The notes beneath the pieces are model-generated. The model saw only the letters and a list, made by a program, of their open reading frames with translations. It did no database searches and was not told where the DNA came from. Below, one piece after another: positions 23,985-32,370 of a stretch of 64,000 nucleotides of DNA (positions within the stretch are counted from its first letter, which is position 1; each line of letters opens with the position of its first letter). Both the position numbers and the translations under genes were made by a program. The DNA is from DTU024 sp964518875 (GTDB lineage Bacteria > Bacillota > Clostridia > Christensenellales > Aristaeellaceae), in NCBI GenBank assembly GCA_964518875.1, contig CAZFHI010000003.1, positions 1-64,000 of the forward strand. Reading direction: 5' to 3'.

Positions 23985-25460
23985 TCAGTCCAAAGGCTTC
24001 ATGGTCGGGAAAAGCAACACGTCGCGTATGGATTCGCTGTCGGTAAGCAACATTATCATGCGGTCTATGCCTATTCCAAGGCCGCCTGTCGGCGGCATGC
24101 CGTATTCCAGCGCGTTTAGAAAGTCCTCGTCGACTTTTGCCGTAGTATCGCCAAGCAGTCTGCGGGCTTTCACCTGGTTTTCAAAGCGTTCGCGCTGGTC
24201 TATGGGGTCGTTTAGTTCAGAAAACGCGTTTCCGCCTTCGTTTTTGCATATGAAAAATTCAAAGCGTTCCGTCATAGACGGGTTATCGCTGCGGCGCTTT
24301 GCAAGAGGAGAAATTTCAACGGGATAGTCCGTAATAAACGTAGGCTGTACAAGCGAATCCTCTACATACGCGTCAAAAAGCTTTTCAAGGCAATGTCCCT
24401 TTGTGTCGCCTTTTTCTGTTTCTATGTTGAGCTTTTTAAGCGCGTCCTTAGCCTGCTCATCGTTTTCCCATGAGTAATAATCTATGCCGCTTTTTTGCTT
24501 TACGGCTTCCGCCATTGTAATCCTCGGCCACGGCGCCTTAAGCTTTATTATTTCGCCCTGGTACGGCACATCCGTAGTGCCCAGAACCTTTAGCGCTACA
24601 TATTCGTACATTTCTTCCGTAATGCGCATCATTTCGTTATAGTCGACATAGGCCTGGTATAACTCTATTGAAGTAAACTCCGGATTATGGTAGCGGTCCA
24701 TACCTTCATTTCTGAATATTCTGCCTATTTCATACACCTTTTCCATGCCGCCCACTATAAGACGCTTTAAGTAAAGCTCCGTCTCTATGCGCAGGTACAT
24801 AGGTATGTCAAGAGTATTGTGGTGTGTAATAAACGGCCTTGAAGCAGAGCCCGTTTCCAAGGTATGAAGTATTGGCGTATCAACTTCTAAAAAGCCGCGG
24901 TTATCCAAAAAATCGCGTATGGCGCTTATTATTTTGCCGCGTTTAATAAAGGTATTTTTAACCTCTGGGTTAACTATCATGTCCAGATAGCGCTGGCGGT
25001 AGCGCAGGTCCATATCCTGCAAACCGTGAAATTTTTCAGGCAGCGGCTTAAGGCATTTTGCCAGAAGCACTATATTTGTTACATGCAGCGTTACTTCTTC
25101 TGTTTTTGTTTTGAATACGGTGCCTTCAACGCCTAGAACATCGCCTAAGTCGTAGGATTTAAACTGTTTGTAGTTGTCGGCCCCTACATCATCACGCCTT
25201 ACATATATCTGAATTAAGCCTTTGCCGTCCTGTATATGCGCAAACGAAGCCTTGCCCATAACACGCCTGCTCATCATTCGTCCCGCTAAAGACACAGATT
25301 TGCCCTCAAAAGAAGCAAAGTCATTTACAACGTCATTGCTGTTTACAGTTTTATTAAAAGAAGTAATTGTATAAGGACTTCCGCCTGAGGAAACAAGATC
25401 CGCAAGCTTTTCTCTTCTTATATTTTCCTGTTCTGACAAGTTCGGCCGGTTCTGTTGCAT
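23985..25460 (-). CDS. lysS: lysyl-tRNA synthetase (class II)
   Basis: Charges tRNA-Lys. The 491-residue protein has the N-terminal OB-fold anticodon domain (about 55-150) and the class II catalytic core: motif 2 as FRNEGMDRYHNPEFTSIE (about 250-267) and motif 3 GLGIGIDRMIMLLT near the C-terminus. Length is close to the usual 490-500. It follows greA by 12 bases, a common pairing in Firmicutes. It is the class II type, not the class I enzyme found in some clostridia. Confidence 0.97.
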   Translation of the reverse strand: MQQNRPNLSEQENIRREKLADLVSSGGSPYTITSFNKTVNSNDVVNDFASFEGKSVSLAGRMMSRRVMGKASFAHIQDGKGLIQIYVRRDDVGADNYKQFKSYDLGDVLGVEGTVFKTKTEEVTLHVTNIVLLAKCLKPLPEKFHGLQDMDLRYRQRYLDMIVNPEVKNTFIKRGKIISAIRDFLDNRGFLEVDTPILHTLETGSASRPFITHHNTLDIPMYLRIETELYLKRLIVGGMEKVYEIGRIFRNEGMDRYHNPEFTSIELYQAYVDYNEMMRITEEMYEYVALKVLGTTDVPYQGEIIKLKAPWPRITMAEAVKQKSGIDYYSWENDEQAKDALKKLNIETEKGDTKGHCLEKLFDAYVEDSLVQPTFITDYPVEISPLAKRRSDNPSMTERFEFFICKNEGGNAFSELNDPIDQRERFENQVKARRLLGDTTAKVDEDFLNALEYGMPPTGGLGIGIDRMIMLLTDSESIRDVLLFPTMKPLD

Positions 25461-25472
25461 ATTACCCTCCTG

Positions 25473-25967
25473 TTATTGTCTTGAAATTTTGAGTATTTTG
25501 TATTTGCTTATTCCGCCCGGGGCATTCACTGTAACAGTCTCGTTCTTTTTGTGGCCAAGCAGCGCAGCGCCTATAGGCGATTCGTTTGAAATCCTGCCGT
25601 TAAGCGGATCGCTTTCCCTCGCGCCCACAATAGTAAGCTCAATTTCTTCTTTATATTCTTCATCGTATATTACTACGCTCGTTCCAACGCTTACTCTGTC
25701 CGTCTTTATATCCTTGTCGTCTATAACAACCGCTGTGCGGATTGAATTTTCAAGGTCCTGAATCTGCGCTTCAAGCTTGGACTGGTCATTTTTCGCCTCG
25801 TCATATTCTGCGTTTTCGCTTAAATCGCCAAAACCGCGCGCAATCTGAATCTGCTCCGCTATCTGCGGACGGCGCACATTTATAAGATAATCAAGTTGTT
25901 CTTCAAGTTTTTTAAAGCCTTCAGCGGATATAACATTTTGTTGTTCGCTTTCTTTTTTCTTGCTCAT
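25473..25967 (-). CDS. greA: transcription elongation factor GreA
   Basis: Rescues backtracked RNA polymerase by stimulating transcript cleavage through the secondary channel. The 164-residue protein has the N-terminal coiled coil (about 13-80) with the DLSENAEYDEAK tip, whose acidic Asp/Glu pair is needed for cleavage, and a C-terminal FKBP-like globular domain with GRISNESPIGAALLG. First gene of the greA-lysS operon with its own promoter and a small leader hairpin. Confidence 0.96.
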   Translation of the reverse strand: MSKKKESEQQNVISAEGFKKLEEQLDYLINVRRPQIAEQIQIARGFGDLSENAEYDEAKNDQSKLEAQIQDLENSIRTAVVIDDKDIKTDRVSVGTSVVIYDEEYKEEIELTIVGARESDPLNGRISNESPIGAALLGHKKNETVTVNAPGGISKYKILKISRQ

Positions 25968-26010
25968 ATTGACACCTCGGATTAAAAAATCACGCCCACA
26001 TGGACGCTTT

Positions 26011-26061
26011 GCTGTGAGCGCACAGCCAGTTGATTATACGATAATCGTTAAGCTATTGCAA
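26011..26061 (-). promoter_or_regulatory. greA promoter and 5' hairpin
   Basis: Minus strand TTGCAA (26056-26061), 17-base spacer, perfect TATAAT (26033-26038). The transcript would start near 26026 and immediately form a 6-bp hairpin (26011-26016 with 26021-26026), a 5'-terminal structure often linked with mRNA stability. Confidence 0.65.
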
Positions 26062-26084
26062 GGCTTGTTAATGCTATCGTAAAA

Positions 26085-26936
26085 TTAAGAGAATATGTTT
26101 TTAAGATTAAGAGCCGCGTCATAAAGAGCGTTTTTGCTGTAACCTTTATCGGCAAGGCTGCTTATTGCTTCCCTTCGGCTTTTATTTGTTTTTATCATTT
26201 CATCTATCAAGATAGCTTCCAGACTTAGCTTTTTTTTCGCGTTATCTTGTTGTTCAGTTTCCTTTACATTTAAAAGCACGGCATATTCGCCCTTTTCTGA
26301 CTTTTCGTCTAAAACCAGCCTGTTAAGAACAGACTCAGCGCTTCCATAAAAGCTCTTTTCAAACAGCTTGCTTATGTCCGAAAACACCACGCATTCAAAT
26401 TGCGGGTATATTTCTTTTATGATTTCAAGCAGATTTTTTATTCTATGTGGGGATTCGTAAAATATCGCCGTATGGTTTCTGTTTGGAATTGTTTGCAAAA
26501 ATCGAACAATTTCATTTTTCTTGCGCGGAGGGAAGCCGTAAAACGCGAATTCCGTATTTGTAAAGCCGGATATGCTCAGCGCCGCCGTTACCGCGCTCGC
26601 TCCAGGTATGGAATATACGCTGACGTTGTTTTCTATCGCATATTTAACAAGCACGGCTCCAGGATCGGAAACCGCGGGAGTTCCTGCGTCGCTGACCAAC
26701 GCTACTGTCAAATCGCGTTCAAGCATAGCGTTTACCAGCTCTTTTCCCCTGCTCTGCTCGTTAAACTTATGATAGCTTATAAGCTTAGTATGTATGCCGT
26801 AATGGTTAAGCAGCTTCTGCGTCTGCCTCGTATCTTCCGCTGCAATTATATCCGCGCTTTTAAGCGTTTCAAGCGCGCGCAAGGAAATATCCTTCAGGTT
26901 TCCTATAGGCGTGGCTACCACATATAATATGCTCAT
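26085..26936 (-). CDS. rsmI: 16S rRNA (cytidine-1402-2'-O)-methyltransferase
   Basis: Adds the 2'-O-methyl group to C1402 of 16S rRNA in the ribosomal P site. The 283-residue protein has the SPOUT-unrelated tetrapyrrole-methylase fold: LYVVATPIGNLKDIS opening, AAEDTRQTQKLL, VALVSDAGTPAVSDPG and FYGFPPRK, all classic RsmI signatures. It overlaps rsmH by four bases. RsmH modifies the same base, so the two enzymes of the m4Cm1402 modification are made from one message here. Confidence 0.95.
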   Translation of the reverse strand: MSILYVVATPIGNLKDISLRALETLKSADIIAAEDTRQTQKLLNHYGIHTKLISYHKFNEQSRGKELVNAMLERDLTVALVSDAGTPAVSDPGAVLVKYAIENNVSVYSIPGASAVTAALSISGFTNTEFAFYGFPPRKKNEIVRFLQTIPNRNHTAIFYESPHRIKNLLEIIKEIYPQFECVVFSDISKLFEKSFYGSAESVLNRLVLDEKSEKGEYAVLLNVKETEQQDNAKKKLSLEAILIDEMIKTNKSRREAISSLADKGYSKNALYDAALNLKNIFS

Positions 26937-27868
26937 ATTTTTTCAGCCACGCGCAGCTTGGCGCTTCTTGAGCGCGGGTTAAGCGCAAGCTCTTTTTCCG
27001 AAGGCGTGATAACCTTGGAAAATACGAGCCTGGCAACGGGCTTTTTGCCGCACACGCATATAGGCGCATCAGGCGGGCAGGTGCATGGGTTCTCCATAGT
27101 TTTAAAAGCCTTTTTTACTATGCGGTCTTCTATCGAGTGGAACGTAATTACGCACATTCTGCCGCCTGGCGCCGTGATTTTCATAATATCGTTAAGCGCT
27201 TTTTCTAAATTGTCCAATTCGCCGTTTATTTTTATGCGCACCGCCTGAAAAGTTCTTTTTGCAGGGTGTCCGTCCGCTTTGCGGCGAACGGCCTTAGGTA
27301 TTGCGGCGTCCACGCAGCGCACAAGGTCCTGCGTTGTTTTAAGCGGCGATATTTTTCGCTGCGTTACTATTTTTTCCGCAATGCGCTTTGCCCAGCGTTC
27401 ATCGCTATAAGCAAATATGGTCTTCGCGATTTCGTCTTCATCCGCAGTGTTAAGGTATTCCGCCGCCGTAATGCCCCCTGACGCGTCCATGCGCATGTCA
27501 AGAGGAGCATCATCATGATAGCTGAAGCCCCTTTCAGCGTTATCCAGCTGGTATGAAGACACGCCAAGGTCTATCATGACGCCGTTAAGCTTAACGTTTT
27601 CAGGCAAAAGCCCTGCCGCGTCATGAAAGTTGCCGTGCACCGCCGTAAAGTTTTTATAAACTTTAAGCCTTTCTCTTGCGAAATTTACTGCTTCCCAGTC
27701 CCTGTCTATGCCGTAAACGCGTCCTGTGCCTTTAAGCCTTTTTAAAAGCCTTTCGCTGTGGCCGCCGCCGCCGAGCGTACAGTCAAGATAAATGCCGCCT
27801 TCAACCACGTTAAGGTTATCAATAACCTCTTCCGGCATTACGGGTATATGCTTAAATTCACGCGTCAT
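26933..27868 (-). CDS. rsmH: 16S rRNA (cytosine-1402-N4)-methyltransferase
   Basis: Adds the N4-methyl group to C1402 of 16S rRNA. The 311-residue protein opens with HIPVMPEEVIDNL, then the SAM loop LDCTLGGGGHSERLL (about residues 29-43), GIDRDWEA, and the catalytic-site NGVMIDLGVSSYQLD. The C-terminus has ITFHSIEDRIVKKAF, and near its end PITPSEKEL-type KVITPSEKELALNPRSRSAKLRVAE. In most Firmicutes rsmH (mraW) sits in the cell-wall division cluster next to mraZ and ftsL; here it lies between valS and rsmI, with four-base overlaps on both sides. Confidence 0.96.
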   Translation of the reverse strand: MTREFKHIPVMPEEVIDNLNVVEGGIYLDCTLGGGGHSERLLKRLKGTGRVYGIDRDWEAVNFARERLKVYKNFTAVHGNFHDAAGLLPENVKLNGVMIDLGVSSYQLDNAERGFSYHDDAPLDMRMDASGGITAAEYLNTADEDEIAKTIFAYSDERWAKRIAEKIVTQRKISPLKTTQDLVRCVDAAIPKAVRRKADGHPAKRTFQAVRIKINGELDNLEKALNDIMKITAPGGRMCVITFHSIEDRIVKKAFKTMENPCTCPPDAPICVCGKKPVARLVFSKVITPSEKELALNPRSRSAKLRVAEKI

Positions 27869-30492
27869 TCTTCAAGCGAATTAAGGCGGTCTTCAAGCGC
27901 TTTAAGCATTGCAGAATGTTTTTCAAGCTTTTCATGCTCCGCCTCTATAAGCTGTTTTGGCGCTTTGTTTACAAAGCCCTGGTTGTTAAGCTTGCCCTGG
28001 CTGCGCTTTATTTCAGAGCGCGTTTTTTCAATTTCCTTTTTTATTCTCGCGATTTCTTCATTTATGTCAACCAAATCGCCAAGCGGCATAAATATTTCCG
28101 CGGCAGGCGTTACGGCACTTACCGTTTTTTCATTTATATCCTCAGAAGAAGCTATTATGTTAAGCTCAGACACGTTTGCAAGCCTTTCAAAATAATGCGA
28201 CGAAGCCCTGAACGCTTCATTCCAACCAGGGTTAGGCTTAAGCATAAGTCGCGCCTTTCTGCCTGCCTGAACGCGCATTTCAGCGCGCAAATTGCGTACG
28301 GAGCGGATAATATCCATAACGCCCTGCATTTTATTTGCTTCATCTTCAAACATAAGCTCCGGTTTAAATTCAGGCCACGCAGAAAGCATGCAGGATTCGT
28401 TTTCGTGTCCCGGCAGCGCAGAATAAAGTTTTTCCGTTATAAACGGCATAAACGGATGCAGCAGCCTTATCAAAACGCTTAAAACATACTGAAGAACTGC
28501 TCTTACAGTCTTTTTGCGCTCCAGATTTTCGCCAAACAGGTCTGACTTGGAAAGCTCTATATACCAGTCGCAAAAGTCTGACCACGCAAAATCATATATT
28601 CGCTGAGCCGCAAGGCCATGCTCGCATGAATCCAAAAACCTTGAAATATCGCGCGCAGCTTCCATGGCGCGCGTTAATATCCACTTATCGGCAAGCTCAA
28701 AGCTTTTTCCTTCCAGGGTTTCTTCGCCGTCAAGGTTCATAAGCACAAAGCGCGCTGCGTTCCAGATTTTGTTTGCAAAATTTCTTGAGGATTCTATTTT
28801 CGCGTCGGAATAGCGTATATCGTTTCCGATGGATATGCCCATGCAGAGCGTAAAGCGCAGTGCGTCGGCGCCGTATTTTTCTATGGCTTCAAGAGGATCG
28901 ACGCCATTTCCCAGAGATTTTGACATTTTACGCCCTTTGTCGTCACGAACCAAGCCATGAATAAGCACTTTTTCAAACGGTATGTCGCCTGTATATGCAA
29001 TGCCTGAAAAGATCATGCGGGCTACCCAGAAGAAAATTATGTCGTATCCTGTAATCAAAATGCTCGTGGGATAAAAGTTTTTTAAGTCCTCTGTTTTTTC
29101 CGGCCATCCCAAAGTGCTGAAAGGCCACAGAGCAGATGAAAACCATGTGTCTAACACGTCTTCGTCCTGGTGAATTTCTTTGCTCCCGCAGTACGGGCAT
29201 TTATCCGGGTCTTCTTTTGACACTATGGTTTTTCCACAAGCATCGCAGTACCAGGCAGGTATTCTATGGCCCCACCAGAGCTGGCGTGAAATACACCAGT
29301 CGTGTATGTTTTCCATCCAGTTAAAGTAAATCTTGCTGAAGCGTTCCGGAAGAAACTGTATTTTGCCTTCGCGCACAGCTTCTATCGCCGGCTTGGCAAG
29401 CGGCTCCATTTCTACAAACCATTGTTTGCTTATAAGCGGCTCCACAGTAGCGCCGCAGCGGTAGCATGTGCCGACATTATGCGCGTAGTCCTCTATTTTT
29501 ACAAGATACCCCTTTTTATCAAGCTCCTTAACTACCTTTTCCCTCGCTTCTTCGCGTTTAAGCCCTGCGTATTCTTTTCCAGCCGCTTCCGCCATTGTGC
29601 CATCGTCGTTTATAACCTTTATAATTTCCAGGTTATGGCGCTTTCCCACTTCAAAGTCGTTAGGGTCGTGCGCGGGCGTCATTTTAACGGCGCCGGTGCC
29701 AAACTCCATATCGACATATTCGTCTGCCACAACGGGTATTTCACGGTTCACAAGCGGTAATATTACATTTTTGCCTACAATGTTTTTAAAGCGTTCGTCT
29801 TTCGGGTTAACCGCAACGCCGCTGTCTCCCAGCATTGTTTCAGGCCTTGTTGTTGCAACCACCACGCCTTCCCCGCCGTCTGCCGCAGGATAGCGTATGT
29901 ACCAAAGATGGGATTTCTGCTCCTCGTACTCTATTTCTGCATCGGATAGGGCAGTTCTGCAGTCAGGGCACCAGTTAATAATTCTGTCTCCACGGTATAT
30001 AAGCCCTTGCTCGTACAGACGGACGAACACTTCTCTTACCGCCTTTGAGCAGCCCTCGTCTAATGTAAAGCGCTCTCTTGACCAGTCGCAGCTTGCGCCA
30101 AGGCTCCGAAGCTGCGTTGTTATGCGTTTCCCATACTTATCTTTCCATGCCCAGGCGTGCTTTAAAAATTCTTCCCTGCCTATATCTTCTTTTTTAATGC
30201 CTTCCTTTGCCATTTCCGCTACTATTTTTACTTCCGTCGCTATAGAAGCATGGTCCGTTCCCGGAACCCACAGCGTAGGATCTCCCAGCATACGGTGGTA
30301 GCGTATTAAAACATCGGGCAGAGTATATGTAAGAGCGTGTCCCATATGCAGCTGCCCTGTTATATTAGGCGGCGGCATAGAAATAGTAAAAGGCTTTCTC
30401 CCTTCTTTTAATACGGGTTTAAACGCTCCGGACTTCTCCCACTTTTCGTACGTTTCGCGCTCCATACCCTGAGGGTTATATGTTTTTTCCAT
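27865..30492 (-). CDS. valS: valyl-tRNA synthetase
   Basis: Class I synthetase that charges tRNA-Val and edits mischarged Thr. The 875-residue protein has the HIGH motif as PPPNITGQLHMGHALTY (about 41-57), the editing (CP1) domain, a zinc cluster with CxxC pairs (around CYRCGATVE and CDACGKTI), the KMSKS loop GRKMSKSLGNGVDP (about 521), the anticodon domain, and a C-terminal coiled coil (about 810-875) rich in Lys/Glu. A strong AAGGAGG site precedes the ATG and a T-box leader controls transcription. It overlaps rsmH by four bases. Confidence 0.97.
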   Translation of the reverse strand: MEKTYNPQGMERETYEKWEKSGAFKPVLKEGRKPFTISMPPPNITGQLHMGHALTYTLPDVLIRYHRMLGDPTLWVPGTDHASIATEVKIVAEMAKEGIKKEDIGREEFLKHAWAWKDKYGKRITTQLRSLGASCDWSRERFTLDEGCSKAVREVFVRLYEQGLIYRGDRIINWCPDCRTALSDAEIEYEEQKSHLWYIRYPAADGGEGVVVATTRPETMLGDSGVAVNPKDERFKNIVGKNVILPLVNREIPVVADEYVDMEFGTGAVKMTPAHDPNDFEVGKRHNLEIIKVINDDGTMAEAAGKEYAGLKREEAREKVVKELDKKGYLVKIEDYAHNVGTCYRCGATVEPLISKQWFVEMEPLAKPAIEAVREGKIQFLPERFSKIYFNWMENIHDWCISRQLWWGHRIPAWYCDACGKTIVSKEDPDKCPYCGSKEIHQDEDVLDTWFSSALWPFSTLGWPEKTEDLKNFYPTSILITGYDIIFFWVARMIFSGIAYTGDIPFEKVLIHGLVRDDKGRKMSKSLGNGVDPLEAIEKYGADALRFTLCMGISIGNDIRYSDAKIESSRNFANKIWNAARFVLMNLDGEETLEGKSFELADKWILTRAMEAARDISRFLDSCEHGLAAQRIYDFAWSDFCDWYIELSKSDLFGENLERKKTVRAVLQYVLSVLIRLLHPFMPFITEKLYSALPGHENESCMLSAWPEFKPELMFEDEANKMQGVMDIIRSVRNLRAEMRVQAGRKARLMLKPNPGWNEAFRASSHYFERLANVSELNIIASSEDINEKTVSAVTPAAEIFMPLGDLVDINEEIARIKKEIEKTRSEIKRSQGKLNNQGFVNKAPKQLIEAEHEKLEKHSAMLKALEDRLNSLEE

Positions 30493-30503
30493 TTGAAATC
30501 CTC

Positions 30504-30704
30504 CTTAATAAAAACTCCGTCCTATCAAAGGACGGAGTATTCCGTGGTACCACCTTAATTCGCAGCATAGCTGCCTCATAATGCTTTAACGGGCATCAGG
30601 CGTTAATCCTCAAAAGCAACCTTCGGTCAAAGTTCCAGGACTGTTTCTCAGCTTATTCAGTCTCTCTGTTCAGGCTTTTGGCGTACTCCTCTTTGTCGTA
30701 GGAT
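30504..30704 (-). promoter_or_regulatory. T-box leader (valine) of valS-rsmH-rsmI
   Basis: On the minus strand the T-box TGGTACCAC lies at 30544-30552, followed by a 10-bp terminator stem (30514-30523 with 30529-30538) and TTTTTATT. The candidate specifier is GTT, a Val codon, at 30618-30620. A stem III-like hairpin (TTAACG...CGTTAA) is near 30580-30605. The region starts at the rpmF stop codon, leaving no room for a separate promoter, so the T-box probably acts on transcripts reading through from rpmF. Confidence 0.9.
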
Positions 30705-30890
30705 TTATTCTGCGGTTTCTACCTTTAGAACCTGTTTGCCTTTATACATGCCGCAGTTTTTGCAGACATGATGCAGCAGCTTAAGCTCATGGCATTGCGG
30801 GCATGGCGCAAGCGCCGGTGCTTTTACTGTCCAGTGGGTGCGGCGTTTTCTTCCAGCCGCTTTAGAAGCTTTTTTCTTTGGTACTGCCAA
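30705..30890 (-). CDS. rpmF: 50S ribosomal protein L32
   Basis: Component of the large ribosomal subunit. The 61-residue protein starts AVPKKKASKAAGRKRRTHW as usual and carries a four-Cys zinc ribbon, CPQC (about residues 34-37) and CKNC (about 47-50), so it is the zinc-containing (C+) form. Its start codon is 3 bases after the yceD stop, the standard yceD-rpmF pairing. Confidence 0.97.
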   Translation of the reverse strand: MAVPKKKASKAAGRKRRTHWTVKAPALAPCPQCHELKLLHHVCKNCGMYKGKQVLKVETAE

Positions 30891-30893
30891 TGT

Positions 30894-31424
30894 TTACACC
30901 TCCTGATCCTCTTTCAGCAATTGTTTTAATGCCGCAAAAGGATGCGCCTCTTCCGGCGTTTCCTGGCAGGCATTTTTCGTATTTTGATTCACTCTGTCTA
31001 CATACACCTGGTAGCCTTTGCAGTTTTCCTCGCAAAGGTAACGCATGGGTATAGCAAGCAACAAAAGTGTTTTTGTAACAGGGTACAGGTCAACCTGCTT
31101 GCCTTGAAAGAAAAGAAATTCTTCTATCGGAGAATTTTCCGGCTTTTCTCCGCGGCGCAAACGCTTATAAGATTCATTAAAAGGAATGTTCAATTCCCTT
31201 TGTATAGGCTTTAAGCAGTTTACGCAGTGCGCGTGCACCCTTGCATGTATTCTGCCTTTCAGGTGAAGCATTTCGCCTAAGAACTCGTATGTTCCCTTAA
31301 CGATAACGGGCTCTTCAAAGCTTACTGTATCACCCAAAATTTCTTGTTCTTCTATTTTCTCGTTATGAGAAAACTCGAACTCCTCTCCCGGATTCAGAAG
31401 AGCTTTTGAAATGTCTAACAGCAT
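30894..31424 (-). CDS. DUF177 (YceD) family protein
   Basis: YceD-like proteins are found next to rpmF across bacteria and are thought to help in 23S rRNA or ribosome assembly; the exact role is not known. The 176-residue protein has the recognisable HAHCVNCLKPI Cys pair in the middle (about residues 78-88) and a second Cys pair in YLCEENCKGY near the C-terminus, which resembles the metal-binding ends of the family. I use the ATG at 31424, 6 bases after a GGAGGAG site; the longer reading from 31448 lacks a ribosome binding site. Confidence 0.85.
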   Translation of the reverse strand: MLLDISKALLNPGEEFEFSHNEKIEEQEILGDTVSFEEPVIVKGTYEFLGEMLHLKGRIHARVHAHCVNCLKPIQRELNIPFNESYKRLRRGEKPENSPIEEFLFFQGKQVDLYPVTKTLLLLAIPMRYLCEENCKGYQVYVDRVNQNTKNACQETPEEAHPFAALKQLLKEDQEV

Positions 31425-31494
31425 AAACTCCTCCAAACGGAACGGCAATAATTATAAGGCTGTACAGGCAAATTGTCAACCTTTATCCGTCGTT

Positions 31495-32370
31495 TTATTC
31501 CTCATTTTGCTTAGGTTGTTTCGGACGCCTTTCAAGTGTTATAACTATTCTGCGGTTGGGATCCTCGCCCTCTGAATGGGTTGTTACGCCTTCTATTTCC
31601 TGCACGGCGCTATGTATTATCCTGCGTTCATAAGGGTTCATAGGTTCAAGGCGAACCTTGCGCCCCGTTTTCTTTACCCTGTTCGCCATGCGGTTAGCAA
31701 GCCGCTTTAAAGATTCTTCACGTTTTGCGCGATAACCCTCGCTGTCAAGCGTAACGCGTATGTAGTTATCTCTTCCTGAATTTACCTGCAGGCTTGTAAG
31801 GTACTGCAGAGCGTCGAGCGTTTCTCCGCGCCTGCCTATCAAAATACCGCGCGGATCGCCCTGTATTACTATTTTAACATTTCCATCTTCATCTAAGTTG
31901 GAATGTATCTGCACATCAAGTCCCATAAGCGATGTGAGCTTTTGCAGAAAAGACTGGGCTATGCCTTCAGGGCTTTCAGGATCACGCTGAACCGCTTTTT
32001 CAACAACAGGCTGCTCCTTGTTGTTTTTTTCTTCTTTTTTTTCATAAGCAACGCTCTTTTTTGTATCAGGCTGCTTTATTTGCTTTGAAGGCGCGCTTTT
32101 TTCAGCTTTATTTTGTTTTTTAGCGGGAGCAGCGCCGCTTTCACCTTCCAGGGCGTCCTGGAAAAGAGCGCGTGCAGCGTCCTGTATATTTTCTTCTTTT
32201 TTAAGGGTAAGGCTTACTTTAGCAAGACGGCTTCCGAAAAAACCAAACAAGCCTTTGCTTCCCTCGTTTATTACTTTTATATCAACGTCGCCTATGCAGG
32301 CGTTCAGTTGTTTAAGGCCTTCGTTTATGGCTTCCTCTACCGTCCGGCCTTCAGATTCATAGGATTTCAT
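31495..32370 (-). CDS. jag: Jag/KhpB (EloR) RNA-binding protein
   Basis: RNA-binding protein linked with YidC and cell elongation in Gram-positives. The 291-residue protein has the Jag-N domain (1-52) with EEAINEGLKQLN and GSKGLFGFFG, a Lys/Glu-rich flexible linker (about 75-125), a type II KH domain (about 140-215) with GILIGRRGETLDALQYLTS as its GxxG-type loop, and an R3H domain (about 225-285) with MNPYERRIIHSAVQ. Its ATG overlaps the last base of yidC, so the two are coupled as in most Firmicutes. Confidence 0.95.
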   Translation of the reverse strand: MKSYESEGRTVEEAINEGLKQLNACIGDVDIKVINEGSKGLFGFFGSRLAKVSLTLKKEENIQDAARALFQDALEGESGAAPAKKQNKAEKSAPSKQIKQPDTKKSVAYEKKEEKNNKEQPVVEKAVQRDPESPEGIAQSFLQKLTSLMGLDVQIHSNLDEDGNVKIVIQGDPRGILIGRRGETLDALQYLTSLQVNSGRDNYIRVTLDSEGYRAKREESLKRLANRMANRVKKTGRKVRLEPMNPYERRIIHSAVQEIEGVTTHSEGEDPNRRIVITLERRPKQPKQNEE

